64,000 nucleotides of DNA from Cyanophora paradoxa (lineage: Eukaryota; Glaucocystophyceae; Cyanophorales; Cyanophoraceae). Within the stretch, counting starts at the first letter, position 1, and every line of letters starts with the position of its first letter. The notes below the pieces were generated by a model. The model searched no databases. It had not been told where the DNA came from and saw nothing but the letters and a program-made list of their open reading frames with translations. The stretch covers positions 62,001 to 126,000 of the forward strand of contig QPMI01000190.1 of the NCBI GenBank assembly GCA_004431415.1. Reading direction: 5' to 3'. Shown piece by piece: positions 41,478 through 53,800 of this stretch. The position numbers and the translations under genes were made by a program.

Positions 41478-43498
41478 CCTCGAGCCCGTGCACGAGGCTC
41501 TCGGGGCAGACAAACTGCTGGCGCCGCCGCCGGCCGCCGGCCCCGCGGGGACGCTTGCGCCCGCCGCCGCCGCCGCGCTTTCGCACTCGGGTCGCGTCGC
41601 GGCGCCACCCTCCGAGACCTCCGGCCAGCCCCCTGGCCAGCTGGCCGCAGTGGCCCCGCCCAACCCCCCGCCCTCCGACGCGCCCCGTCCCACCACGATG
41701 GAAGCGCCTCGTGCCGCCCCCAGGGGCGCGCCCCGTGCCGCCCCCATGGCCAGGGGCGTCGTTGCCGGCGCGCCGACCGCAGGCTCGAGCGCTTCGTCCT
41801 CTAGACCGGCCCCTGGCGCTGTTTCACAGCGATCGACTCCGAGTTTGACTCTCGCCGAGACAGAGCCCGCCCGTCCCGCGACCCGCCGCGAGGACCGGTT
41901 CGAAGAGCTGGCTTCTCACGCGGAGGAGCGGGCTTCTCACTCGGCTAGGCCAGCGGCTTCCCAGAAGCTAAAGGTCGGGGAGAAGCGGCCCGCCCCGTGC
42001 GTTTCTCGTAGTTTACTGCGCATTCTAGAACATTCAATCCCTCCAATGCAGGAAGAAGGCGATCATGACTGCGTTCGAAAGCGGGACGAGGCTTCGGGAG
42101 TGTCTCAACCAGATCGGCGAGCCGCACACGGACAAGGACACGAAAGAAGACCTCCGGCAGAGGCTCTACCATGCGTACTTGGAGCGCGGCGTCGACACGA
42201 GCGCGTGGTGCGGCACCGTCCAAGCTTTCCCGGAGCCTCGCAGCCTGCAGCGAGCGCTGGTAGCGCTGCTGAACCTGCCTCGCAGCCGCCCAGACCCTGC
42301 AAAGTGGTTTGGCGATCACGAGAACCGCTCAGCGGTGACGTCTACTGGACAGGAAGCAGAGAAGGGCTGGTCGGGCGCAGACAAGCTTATTTAAAAGGGC
42401 CCCGCCCCCGCCGCAAAATCCGCTGCAGCTGCTTCTCAAAAGGACGTGGCAAAGTGGCCCGCGCCGAAAGCACCGTGCGTTGTGGATTGTTTTTCTGCTG
42501 GTTCTCGGTCACTGATTTCGTCAGATGCAGAGAAAAAGCGACAAGGACCGCGTTTGAAAGCGTAACGAGGCTTCGGGAGTGTCTCAACCAGATCGGCGAG
42601 CCGCACACGGACAAGGACACCATACATGACCTCCGGCAGAGGCTCTACCACGCGTACTTGGAGCGCGGCGTCGGCATGAGCGCGTGGTGCGGCACCGTCC
42701 AAGCTTTCCCGGAGCCTCGCAGCCTACTGCTCAACTTGCCTCGCAGCCGCCCGGAGCCTGCAAAGTGGTTCGGCGAGATTGGCGAGAAGGACGCTGGGGG
42801 GGAATTCGAAACGGAGAAGGAATCCGAGGGCCACACGGAGGTCGCGCTTCCGTGCGCGTTTAATTTGCTTCATCAGCAGTCTGACGCCTCCCTCGAGCTC
42901 GAAGCTCACGCCCGCCAAACCAAACGCAGTAACAAGGCAAAGACGACCGACTTTCGAGACATGGACAAGCTGCGGGCCGCCCTGAATCGGAATAAAATCG
43001 CCTTCGGGCCCAGCCAGCCCAGGGACGAGCTCCGGAGGCTGCTTTACGACTTCTACGCGAAGCGTGGCATCGACATGAGCGAATGGTACGCCCGACCCTC
43101 TCTCCCTCCGCTAACGCACTTGCAACGCCGCTCATCCAGCACGCTTCGCAGCGATCCGGACCCCTCCAGGTGGTTCGGTTCGGAGGCGGGACGGGGTACG
43201 GAGGAGGATGAGGGGGATGGGCTAGGGGCGCCGGAGCAGGAGGCCGACGAGGGGTCGGCGGACGGTGGCTCGCCGAGCAGGTCGGCGCTCGCTTTCGGGC
43301 GCTCCCGCCCTCGGAGGGCGTCCGCCATCCGCAGCGATAGCTTTCTTACATACTGCATAATCCGCGCGCAGAGGCGCCGGCGCCAGCGAGGCGGGGTCGC
43401 CAGGGCGGGACGCGGCCCCGCCGCGCTGCCGAGAATCGCTGGCCGAGCCAGGCATTCAACTCGACCGAGCCGACGTCGTAGACATCAAAGACGCGTGA
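41416..43498 (+). CDS. protein with tandem SAP-like helical repeats
   Basis: ATG 41416 starts a disordered Ala/Pro/Ser-rich region. Three copies of a roughly 75-residue module follow. Copies 1 (about 42060-42310) and 2 (about 42545-42770) are nearly identical: RLRECLNQIGEPHTDKDT, DLRQRLYHAYLERGV and AWCGTVQAFPEPRS, ending AKWFG. Copy 3 (about 42955-43175) is diverged: MDKLRAALNRNKIAFGPSQP, DELRRLLYDFYAKRGIDMSE, ending SRWFG. The LxxxLxxxG...LxxRLxxxYxxxG pattern resembles the SAP/HeH helix-extended-loop-helix fold, which often binds DNA; that is fold inference only. Copies 1 and 2 are each preceded by AASQK...PAP and a GTGCGT intron, so the duplication unit included an intron. I take the end as DRADVVDIKDA with TGA at 43496-43498; 43545 is the alternative. 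Confidence 0.5.
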
Positions 43499-43566
43499 GC
43501 GCGCTTCGATCCCTTCCCGGGCCTTTCACAAGCGGCCTGGCTTAATCGAAGGTCACGCTGACGCTC

Positions 43567-43818
43567 TTGCAATTGGGATTGCGCAGGGAAACGACGTGGA
43601 ACTGCAAGTCAACCGTGAAGTCCCTTTCCGCCCCGAACCTGCAGCGGTACTTCAGGAAGCACTTCCCCACCGTCGTCCAGCAGTTCCCGAGGATCTGCGA
43701 GATGGGCGGCGCGCGCCGCTCGGGCCTGCCCGCCCTCCTCATTCTCATCGCCCACCACCTCGGCTGGCGCCCCATGACCGAGTGCCTCTGCCCAGGCCTC
43801 TCCTACTGTACCCCCTAA
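43567..43818 (+). CDS. hypothetical exon or small gene
   Basis: Frame 1 from about 43591 has the extreme third-position G/C bias of true exons here. It encodes SAPNLQRYFRKHFPTVVQQF, PRICEMGGARRSG and LPALLILIAHHLGWRPMTEC, ending at TAA 43816-43818 or at a donor just before. A hydrophobic LPALLILIAHHL helix follows a basic one. It may be the last exon of the SAP-repeat gene or the first of a short gene continuing to about 44100 (RLQETGCLVAELYVS). No family is recognised. Confidence 0.3.
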   Translation: MQLGLRRETTWNCKSTVKSLSAPNLQRYFRKHFPTVVQQFPRICEMGGARRSGLPALLILIAHHLGWRPMTECLCPGLSYCTP

Positions 43819-44943
43819 CACCCTGACGCGCGCACCCGCCAGGCGATCGCACAGCGGCCCCGGGTACTTTTTGCGGCTCCAGGAGACAGGGTGCCTCGTC
43901 GCCGAATTGTACGTCTCACGATTACCGGCGCGGTTCTTTTTCGCGCCGTCGATCGCTTACGTTGCCGTCCTCATGATCACAGCAAGAGGCACTACCCGGT
44001 GGGCCCAAGCGTGGATGGCAGCGACGCGCACGTGCAGGAGGGCGAGCAGCTGCACGGCGATCTGAAGTCCAGGCACGCCCCTGGCTCGAGGGTCGCCGAG
44101 GAGGGAGGGGAAGACTCCCGTGACACGCCCGGGAACGATTGTAGACCCCGTTGCCCTTGCACCGCCCCGACGCCGCCAGCAGGACCGTGCCGCCGCCCCA
44201 TCCACTCGGCCGGCCCGCTGGCGCCCTCAGCCCCGCCCGGCCCGCGGCTGCCGACACTCTCAACGCGGCCCCGCCAGCCGCCGGCCCCGGCCCGGCCCGG
44301 TCCGCCGCGGCGCTTATGATCGATATGGGCGCATCGCCACAAGCGGTTAACGTTGTGCATCTGCAGGCGCGAGCGCGAGGAGGAAGAGCGCGAGGCGCCC
44401 GGCCCGAGCCGGAAAAGAAGAGTAATCGACATGGACGAGGAGCTCGAGGCATCGTGCGTGGCACCCGACGCGGCCCGCCCTCGCCGCACCGCCGGCTGAT
44501 CGGGATACAACTATGGCATTGCCGGCGTTGGTGCAGGTCCTAAGGAAGGCGCCGAAACCGGCCGCGGCCGTCGCCGGCGGTCGCCGGCGGTCCCCCGATC
44601 GCGGCCGTCGCGACAGCAGCAGGTGAGAGGTCGCGCGATCGGCCCTTGAATTGCGAGAATCGTTGAATTTGATGGCCATTGCTCGAAAGCAATTTGAAGA
44701 CGAGAATCCGCGCGTCTTCTAGATTTAATTGGTCCAGTGGCAACAAACTTGAAAGGGCCTCAGGGCCTCGCACGCGCACGGCTTGTCTCCACGATACGGA
44801 GGGTCCGGCCTCCTTTGGGGGCTAGCGCGGGGTACAGGGCCGCATCTGGCCGCTTCCCGGGTCCATCGAGTGCTTCGTTGATCTCATGCCTCGATGAACT
44901 GTAATGGAGTGTTTTTTGTAAACACGTTCAACATAATGGACTG
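43819..44943. other. region without an assignable gene
   Basis: Short open frames exist on both strands between 43900 and 44540, but none has family similarity and the codon bias does not choose a strand. From about 44640 the GC content falls, and near 44880-44960 it is A/T-rich (TGTAATGGAGTGTTTTTTG). That A/T-rich part is probably 3' sequence of the importin-like gene on the - strand. Confidence 0.4.
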
Positions 44944-47432
44944 TTATACTGTAAAAATAAACGAGGGCAGGACGGCGCGCTCTGATATCAAACTGCTGTG
45001 ATGCGATCTGGCGCCGGCCTGATCTGCATGCCTGCCTGCGGAGTTCACGGTCCTGCGATCACCAGCGCGGGCGCTCGATGGTGGAGCCTGCGCGGGGGAG
45101 CTCAGGCGCGGGCGGGAGGGGGCGGGGCGGGCGGGGTCACCGTCGCCGACGTAGCGGAGGGCGGCGGCGGCGCGCTCGCCGACGGGCCCGCCGGCCTCGC
45201 GCAGCCGCAGGAGGTGCGCCCGCCCGCCCGCCCCCGCCACCGCCTGCCCGAACTCCGCCCCGGCGTCCCCTGCGGCGGCCCCTCAGGGACCTCAAAGAAA
45301 CAAGAGGGGCGGATGGGGCGTACCTGGAAGAAGTTCAGAAGGGCGAGGGCGGCCTCGCGGGGAGGCGGGGGTCGGCGCCGGGCCCCTCCAGCAGGGGCGG
45401 GCTCCCGAGGGCCTCGCAGAGGGCCGCGATGGCGCCGGCCTCGGCGAGGGCGGTGAGCTGGGGCCGCGAGGCGGCGTGGGAGGCGTTGGCGAGGGCCCAG
45501 AGGGCCTCGCGCCGCGTGTCGGGCGCCTCGGCGGGGTCCCGCGCCAGCTCCGCCAGCCGCGGCACCGCCCCGCCCCAGCAGCGCCCCCAGCTGCCCCGCC
45601 GTCCCCGCCGCCACGTTCGACAGGCCCCAGCACGCTGCGCCCCGGGCCACTCAGAAAGGGAGGAGCGCGGGGGGCGAGCGGGGCGGGCCCTCGCGGCGGA
45701 GCGGGGCGGCGGGGCTGTGGAGGAGGCGCGCGATGGCGGCGAGGCCCCCGGGCACTCCACCACCGCCTGCGCCACGCTCAGAAGGGCCGCCGGCGGCGCC
45801 GCGGGGCCGGGCGGCGCGCCTGCGTCTGGGCCTCGCTGCCGGAGAGGAGGTGCCCGATGGCCCGCAGCGCCGGCGTCTGCACCCGGGCCGACGCGTGCCT
45901 GCCGTGCGCGGCCGTGGGCCTCGGCTTCACCGGGCGACCCGCTGCATCGGCGAGGGGCGGGGGCGCACGAGAGGAGGCCGACGAGGGCGGCGAGGAGGCC
46001 GGCGCCCAGCAGCGCCTCCGCCCCCTCGTGGTGGCCCCCGCCCCCGCCCTCCCCCTTCGTGTCGCTGCGCCCGACGTCGCCTGGCTTCGGCCCGCCTGGG
46101 ACGTCCGAGGCGCGGGGGCGGACCTTATGTAGCAGACGGCCCAGGCGGCGTCCGTGGAGGCCTCCTCGTCCCCCGCCGCGAGGACGCGCGCCAGGGCCGG
46201 CAGGGCCCCCCGGACGGCGCCGAGGGGCGGCTTGGGGCGGTTGCGGGCGAGGTTGGAGAGGCTCCAGACGGCCTGGCGGAGGCTCGGGAGGGCGGGGGGC
46301 CCCCGCGCCAGCAGCGCCTCGACGTGGGCGACGAGCGGCGGCAGGCCCCCGGCGCCCAGCACCGCGTCCCGCAGCTCCGCCCCGTCCCCCGCAATGTTCC
46401 CCAGCGCCCAAGCCTGCCGCCAGGAGGTCAGGGAAAGGGATGGGGGGCTGGGACGAGGGAAAGCACGGCCTGGTCGCGGCAGGAGGGGTCCGGGTCGGAG
46501 CGGAGGGTCTCGACGAGGGGCGGCACGGCATCGCAGTCGGCGACGTGCCGCGTGTGCTCGCTCGCCCCCGAGGCCACGTTCGTCAGCGCCCACGCCGCCT
46601 CAAACTGACCCCCCGCCTCAGCCACTCAATGCGTGAGAGAGTCGGGGCGCGGGAGGGGCGCGCGCGCCCGCAGCTCGGGGGATGCGGCGTCGCGGAGGAG
46701 CTGGACGAGGCGCGGGCAGACGCCGGCGGAGACCACGGGGCCGATCGCCTCGCCCGTCGTCCGCTCGGGCGCGTCCGGCGCGGCGGCCGAGAGGAGCTTG
46801 CGCACGCGGCGGGCGCCGAGCAGCTGCCGCTCGACGTCCTCGCTGCTCAGGAGCGCGATCATCTCGGGGAGGCGCTCGAGGGAGACGGCCCCGGGCGGGT
46901 CGTGCAGCGGGCTCGCCGCCGAGAAGGTCGGCTTCGAGGAGACGGGCGCCGAAGGCGGCTTGCTGCCCCCCTCCGAGGCCCGCGGCGTCGCCCCCGGCGG
47001 CGTCGCCCATGGCTTGCCCGCCGCCGACGACGGCGCCAGCAGCGGGCGGTCCGGCGCCGCCGGGGGGAGCAGTGGGCGATCCGGGGGCGCGGGGGTGGCC
47101 GGCGGGCGCAGCGGCTCTGCGCGACGACCGCGTTGGCGAGCGGGCTCTAGCGCGCTCCCTAAGATAGCGTTCACCGTGCGGACCATTGTACGCGGACGCA
47201 GTGGCGCCGTTCGGCAGCGGCCCAGGAGCTGCGCGGGAATCGGCCCGGCAATCGAGCTGGCAGGCACGGGCGCGAACGAACCGCTCCATTGCTGCGGCTG
47301 CTGCGGCGCGCTCGAGAGAGGCCGAGGGCCCGGAGGGGGCGCGTTCCCGTTCGTTCGCTCGTCCTGGACGACCACCTCGAAAACCTGATCCACCGCGCTC
47401 CGGTGCTTCGGCTTCGAACTGCAGCAGCCCAT
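44944..47432 (-). CDS. importin-alpha-like armadillo protein with N-terminal acylation signal
   Basis: ATG 47432 gives [20 protein letters not shown], a strong N-myristoylation/palmitoylation signal (Gly2, Cys3, Cys4, following Lys). A Pro/Ser-rich linker of about 130 residues follows. The ARM repeats then match importin-alpha in order: [148 protein letters not shown] and [18 protein letters not shown]. The conserved W/N ladder that binds nuclear localisation signals is largely kept. The basic importin-beta-binding (IBB) domain expected at the N-terminus is not seen. The C-terminal exon contains [20 protein letters not shown]; the stop at 44944 is less certain. At least one intron appears to use a GC donor. 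It may be a membrane-tethered cargo binder rather than a transport adaptor (inference). Confidence 0.7.
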
Positions 47433-47803
47433 CTCGGATCTAGCAGTGGTGCTGCATGTCGATGGACACCAGCGGTCGCTACCCGAGCGGAGCCGACGCG
47501 CTCGATCGTCGGCTGGCCGCGGTCAAAACGCGCTACGGCGCTCTAGCTGATGCTGGCGATCACAAACGTGCTTGTGCGGGTTGGGCTCGTGGCCTGCGGC
47601 CTGCCGAAGTGCGGGGTACGGCACGCTCGACGAACACACTATACCCTCCACTTCGTTCGCCATCGACCATCGAGCTGCCAGGCTGCCGGCGCTTGCCCCG
47701 CTGAGCCCATGGCCATGTACTTGCAAATTGATGTTGCAATTGCATAAGAATTGCAGTTGCAAGATTAATTGCGAGACGAGCAAATTTAACTGAAAGCCTG
47801 GCG
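47433..47803. other. intergenic between two - strand genes
   Basis: This is the upstream region of the importin-like gene and the 3' region of the B-box/WD40 gene. The last 90 bases are A/T-rich with TTGCAATTGCATAAGAATTG-like stretches. A short + frame from 47456 has no supporting features. Confidence 0.45.
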
Positions 47804-50590
47804 CTAGTGTTTCGGGGAGGGGCTGGAGCGGGCGGGGGTGAAGCGGGTCTTGACGACGGGGCGGACATGGGCGAGGGAGCGGCCGGGGGAGGGCCGGCGC
47901 GCGCCGGGTCCGGAGGCGTGGGGGCCGCCGGAGCCGGCCTCGAGGACGTGGAGCCTCTCCCAGACCTCGAGGAAGCCGGAGGAGCGGCCGGCGAAGACGA
48001 CGCCGGCGGCGACGCAGGCGGCCGTGCACTCGCCGGCCTCGGAGCCGGCGAGGACGGCCGCCACGTCGCCCGTCTCCGGGTCCCACGCCCGCACGTCCCC
48101 GCGCGGCGACGCCGAGACGAGCAGCTCGCCGGCGCCCTCGGCCGCCTCGCCGTCGGCCCCGGGGAGCGTCGGGGCGAACGCGAGGGAGTGGACGGGCCCG
48201 TCGCTGGAGGCGACGGTGAGGCAGGGCGGGGCGCGCAGGCCGCCCGAGGCGCCGCCCCGCTCGGCGATGGCGCGGTTCACGTCCCGGAGGCCCCAGATCT
48301 TGATCGCCCCGTCGCCGCCCCCGGTGGCCAGCAGCGAGCGCCCCAGGGCCACCGCCGTCACCGCCTCCGCGTGCGCCCGGAAGAGGGCCGGCCCCGCGTC
48401 CCCGGAGCCGCCTTGTGCCTCCCACAGCTTGGCCGTGCCATCCCCGAAGCCGGCGGCGAGGAGGCGCGGGGTGGCGGCGAGGGAGGCGACGGGGGCGGCG
48501 CGGCTGCGGGCGACGAGGGTGCGGAGGAGCTGGACGGCGAGGTCGCGGCCCCAGGAGCGCGTGGCGGGGTCGAGGCCGAGGAGGGCGTACATGCGGACGC
48601 GGCCGTCCTCGGTGCCGACGAAGAGGCGGGAGCCGGTGGCGGCGAGGGCGGTGACGGCCTCGCCGCGGTCGGGGAGCTCGGCGAGCGGCTGCTCGGGGGA
48701 CTCGAAGTCCCACACTTTGACCGTCCCCTCGTCGCCCCCCGTCACCACCAGGTTCCCCGTCATCGCGCACGCCCGCACCCCCGCCGCCCCCCCCGAGAGC
48801 GCCCCGTCGTGCGCCCGCACCAGCCGCCCCGGCTCCAGCCCCGCGCCCCCGTCCAGCACCGCGTACACCTGCAGCCCCGCCCGGCTCGAGGCTGCGGGGG
48901 CGGGGGAGGAGTGCGGGGGCGCACGCGGAGGCAGCCGTCGTCGCCGGCGCAGGCGACGCGGAGGGGCAGGCCCGCGGCGGGGGCTGCGCCGCGAGCGCCC
49001 GCACGGGGCTAGCCAGGGCCGGGTGCGACCCCGCGACGCGCGCCGCCAGCGGGAGACGCGGCCCGTCGTGCGAGGCCCGCGCCGCCGGGGAGCCGTGGCG
49101 GCGGCCGGAGCCGGGGCCGGGGGAGGGCGGGCGGCTGCCCCGAAAGGACTGGAAGGCCGCTGCCTCGGCCCCGGGCTGCGGGCGCCTCGGGCGCGTGAGG
49201 GCCCGGGGCGGGGCGGGGACGGGGGGCGGACCTGCCTGGAAGAGGCCGGGCGCTCCTGGCTGCGGTGCACGGGCGTCGCCGCGAAGGAGGACGGGGGCGG
49301 GCGCGAGGCCTCGCCGGGGGCCGCCGTCGAGGCGTAGAGCTGGGGGCCGGCTCAGCGTCACTCGAGCGTTGGTGGGGGTGCAGCAGCGGGGAGGGACCTG
49401 GGGCAGGGGCCGGGGCTTGGGGAGGCGGAGGCCGACGCGGCCCCAGCGCTTGCCGGCCTCCTCGAGGGGCGCCTCCCCCGCCGCCTCGAACGTCGCGTCG
49501 ATCGTGTTCGGCTCCCCCGCCGAGCTCACCACCGAGCCGGCGTCCACCCGCAGGCACCCCTCCAGCCGCTCCGTCAGCGTCAGCGCCTCGATGTAGTCCC
49601 CGTCTGCCGGGGCGCCGGGGCGCTCGGGGGACGGCTCTCGCGGGGTGCGGGAGAGGGTGCGCACCGTCGAGGACGTTCTGGGAGAGCTCGAGCGCGGCGT
49701 CGAGGCGCTCGACCTGGCCCTCCATCCGCGCCTTCTGCTCCTCCAGCTTCTTGAACTTCGCGTCCTTGATCCCGTCCACCTGCGAGAGCAGCTCCTCTTT
49801 CCTCCTCGTCAGGATCTTCAGCAGCTGTGTGCGCAGCGCGCGTGAGCTCGCCGCGGCGGCGCTGGAGAAAGGAAGGCGGGCGCGCTCACATTTGCAAAGC
49901 GTTCCTCGATCCGGAGCTTCGTCGCCTAAAAAAAAGCACCCACGAAAGGCATCAAAGGCTCTCATTAAACTCTCACGAAAACAAACAAGCGCGCCTCTGC
50001 CGTCTCGTTGACCGTAAGTTTCGCGCCGCTGATTTCCGCTAAGGCCGTCCTCATCTCCCCGCGGACCGCGGTCGTCTGCCGGATCGCCCGTTCTAGAATC
50101 AGCTTTGACTGCGCGATGCGGCGCTTGAGCTTGTCCTCGAACTCGTCGTCCTCCAGAGCGACGTGAGCATGCCGGTCGTGGGGCGCCGCCGAAATGCAAG
50201 CCGTGCACAGCAGCTCGCTGGTCACCTCGCAGTAGAACGCGACCAGCTGGTCCTTGTGTTTTTGGCACTGCGGCTGCTTGCCAACGGATCGCACGCTGTC
50301 CGCCGTGGTCAGGGCGCCGCGTCGGTGCCAGAGCGCGGGGCGGCACCTGTCGATCGGCACGCCCTGGGCGCCCTCCGCAGAAGCACATGATGCACACAGG
50401 CAGTTCCGGGAGCGGGGGGCCGACACGAAGAAGAGCGTCGCGGGCCGCTGCCTGCATGCCTCTGCGGGAAACGCGTTTGGAAAGTCGTAGCTAAGCTGTA
50501 CAAGCTGATAGCTAGATACAACTGCGCACCGCAATCCCGTGGCTCGCGCCCGTAGCGAACGGGCAGCTCGGGAGCCTCATCGTCTGCCAT
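47804..50590 (-). CDS. B-box, coiled-coil and WD40-repeat protein (TRIM-like)
   Basis: ATG 50590 gives MADDEAPELPVRYG. After an intron comes a Cys-rich stretch (NCLCASCASAEG) that may be the remnant or second half of a RING finger. A good B-box follows: CQKHKDQLVAFYCEVTSELL, CTAC and HDRHAHVALEDDEFE. A long coiled coil (KRRIAQSKLILERAIRQTTA; RRKEELLSQVDGIKDAKFKK, RLDAALELSQNVLDG) follows over two exons. After a proline-rich linker with low-complexity exons, the C-terminus is a WD40 propeller: NLVVTGGDEGTVKVWDF, SRLFVGTEDGRVRMYALLG, RLLAAGFGDGTAKLWEA, SLLATGGGDGAIKIWGL, LLVSASPRGDVRAWD and FAGRSSGFLEVWERL. The stop is at 47804. RBCC plus propeller proteins are usually ubiquitin ligases, but a complete catalytic RING is not visible. 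It is divergent from the giant coiled-coil gene. Confidence 0.7.
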
Positions 50591-50804
50591 CCCACTTCTG
50601 CTGACTTCTGCTGCGCTCTTCTGCCTGGCTGGTGTTCAGGACGAAGGCGGCGGCGAAGTTGTCAGAACGGCGCGATTTGGGGGTACGCAGTGAACAAGGA
50701 ACGGTTGGTCAGGCCGGCCGACCCAGGCAGCCAGCAAGTAGCGACCTAGCGAATTCGCAGCTAGCGCTTAGCGCGAGCCGTCCGCAGGCGTAGGGACGTG
50801 CTAG

Positions 50805-53800
50805 ATGGCCTCGCTTGGCAACCTGTTCAAGCGGGCCCGCACGCCCACCGAAGGCGGCGGCGGCGGCGAACCATCAAAGTCGCCTGGAGCGCCGCCCAAG
50901 CAGAGCTTCAGTCTAGGCTTCGAGACGAGCAGCCCGCTCACGCCTCCTCCCGTAGCGCCACGTAAGTTCAAAACCACATGGCTCCTGCGGGGCGCTATGC
51001 TGCCTTCTTGGCTCAACATCGATCATTCCTACCGTCTTTAAAGGGATACGGCCGCCGGCACGGGCTGCTAGTGCCGCTCCGATGGGGGCGTATCAGACTC
51101 GTGGCCCGCACAACATCGAGCGCAGCGCCCCTTCCTCTCTGTGGTCGAGGCAACTAACGTTCTCTTCCTCGCCTCTTTCCAGATTCCCACGTGCCGACCA
51201 CCGAGAAGGATGCAGAGATCATGCGCGAGAAGCTGGCCGAGATGTCGGCCAAGCTTATCGAGGCACAGGAGGAGCTTAAGAAGAAGGATGACCAGCTGAA
51301 GAAGGTGCCCGCTAGCTACCATCGCCGGCGCCGCCCTGCCGTTTGTTCTTCAGCTGACAGCGACCCGCGTCCGCATCTCAGGTTGAGAAGTACACGCACG
51401 GCGACATAACGAAGCTCGATCCGAAGAACATCAAGGCATTGAAGGGCTCCCAGGCAGATTCTGCGAAGGTCGCGCCCAGTCCTGCCTCCACTTCTTCCGG
51501 ATTCGTTGTTGTCGAGTCCTTTCTTCTCCTTTTCGCAGCTGCACCTGGAGTTCATCAACCTGCAGACGAAGTTGACGGCTGCAGAAAAGGAGCTGGAAGA
51601 GACCAAGCATGCAAAGGACGCCGAGATCGCCAAGCTGAAGTCCGAAGTCGAGCGCCTGACCACCAAGATCCGCAACCAGGCCGACGAGCTCTCCGCTCGC
51701 GACGAGCAGGTCCTCTCCGCATGCTTGACCGCGCTGCGGCGCGCCCTGAGCTGGCGGCGCCCCGCAGTTCACGATGATGAAGACGAAGCTCGAGGAGCTC
51801 GAGTCTGCCAACGAAGAGGCGACGAAGAACCTGCAGAAGATGCGGGCGGACGTGGAGAAGATGAAGGCGGAGGCGCAGACGCGCGAGCGGGAGCTGAAGA
51901 GCGTGAAGGGGGAGAACAGCCAGCTCAAGGAGGACATAAAGGCCCTGATGGACGAGTCCGAGGAGACCTCGAAGGAGGCCCGGCCGCCCGCTGTCCCCGC
52001 TGCGCCACCAGCGCCTCACTTGCCTCGCAGATCAAGGAGCTGCAGGAGCTCCTGAAGCTCTCCGACAGCGCCAAGAACGCGGACATGATCGCCGAGGCGA
52101 CGGGCATGCTCAAGCGTGAGCTCGCCGAAGTCAAAGAGAAGCTCAAGGAGAAGACCGTGCGCCACCCGGCCCCAATGGGTTCCCCGAGGGCCGCCGCTGA
52201 CGACCGGGCGTAGGCGGAGTGCGACGGGATGTCGTCGCTGGTGGCCGCGAGCCAGCGCGAGATCGCGGAGCGCGACAAGAAGCTGAAGCAGGCCAAGTTC
52301 CCCGAGTTCGAGCTCCGGAAGGCACGCCCCGCGCCGCCGCGGCCCTGGGGCCCTTCCGAGCGCCGCGGCAGGCGCACGAGGACCGGGAGGCGGCGATGGC
52401 GGAGATGAAGGCAGCGGTGGACGAGCGGGACGCGATCCAGCGCCAGAACGAGGTCCTCAACCTCCAGCTCCGGTGCGCCGGCCCGCCCTCCCGGGGGCGC
52501 CCGCCCGCCGACTGGCCCGGCGGGCGGCAGGTCGCTGGACGAGCAGTTCTCCGAGGCGAAGAAGGAGCAGGACCGGCTCCAGAAGAAGGTCCGCGAGTAC
52601 ATGGACGAAGTCGCCGAGCGCCAGGAGCAGGTGCCCCCACCCCCCCGGCCCCCGGCCCCGCCCCGCCCGCCGCGAAGCGAGCGGCGGCATTGCGCGCGCA
52701 GATCCACACGCTGACGGAGAAGCTGCGGGTGTACACGGACACGAACCTGGAGGGCCGGCGCAGGCTGCTGCAGCGGCTTCTCGAGGAGGTCGGCGACCGC
52801 CTGGATCTCGGCGTGCGCTGCGCCGCGCTCCCCTGTGCTCGTTCCGTTTTCGGCCCTGTCCGATGGGGCGCGGGGGCGGCAGGCGATGCTCGTCGAGGCG
52901 GACCTGGTGGCGCCGGGGACGCAGATCCAGTTCAACAAGCCGTCCCCCGCCAAGCAGCGGCGCCCGGCGACGCGCGACCACTCGGAGGACGAGGCCGACG
53001 AGTCGATGCGCACGAGCGACGAGGAGGAGGGCTCGCAGCCGGGCACGGAGGAGGCGACGCCGCGGCGGGGCGGGAAGCGGAGCCAGCCGGCCTCGGCGAA
53101 GAAGACGCCGCAGCGGGCGCTGGACGAGAGCGGGGAGGAGAGCGAGCTGGGGAGCTCGGTGTCGATCGGGGGCATGATCGAGGCGCTGAAGGAGAAGCTG
53201 GCCGGCACGGAGCACGACAAGGCGGAGCTCGAGGTCGAGGTCGACTTCCTCCGCGAGCGCGTCCGCGAGCTCGAGCGCGAGGTCAACGCCCCCGGCAAGA
53301 GCCCCGCCGCCGCCGCCAAGGGCTCCCCGGGCACCGCGCCGGCGGCCAAGAAGGCCCCGTCCGAGTCCGGCGAGGAGAGCGACCTGGGGAGCGGCGTCTC
53401 CCTCAGCGGCATGATCGGCGAGCTGAAGGAGAAGGTCGCCAGCGGCGAGCGGGAGCGCGCTGAGCTGGAGGAGGAGCTGCAGGCCGTCTCGGAGAAGCTC
53501 GAGGTGGCCGAGCGCGCCCTGGAGGCGATGCGGAAGCAGCAGGGCAGCGCGGCGCAGGCGAAGGGCGCCGCGGCCGGCGGCCCCGCCAAGCGCTCGGGCC
53601 CCTCGGAGTCGGGCGACGAGGACGAGCTGGCGAGCCACATCTCCCTGGGCGGCATGATCAACGAGCTCAAGGAGAAGGTCGCGAGCAGCGAGCGGGAGCG
53701 TCTGGAGCTCGAGGAGGAGCTGGAGCGCGTCTCCGAGAAGCTGCGCCTGTCGGAGCGGGCGTTGGAGGCGATGAAGAAGCAGCAGGGCGGGGCAGCGGGG

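Noticed and set aside
43922-44464. 180-codon open frame on the - strand
   Set aside because: No domain, codon bias does not favour it, and overlapping + frames are equally long. The region is left unassigned.
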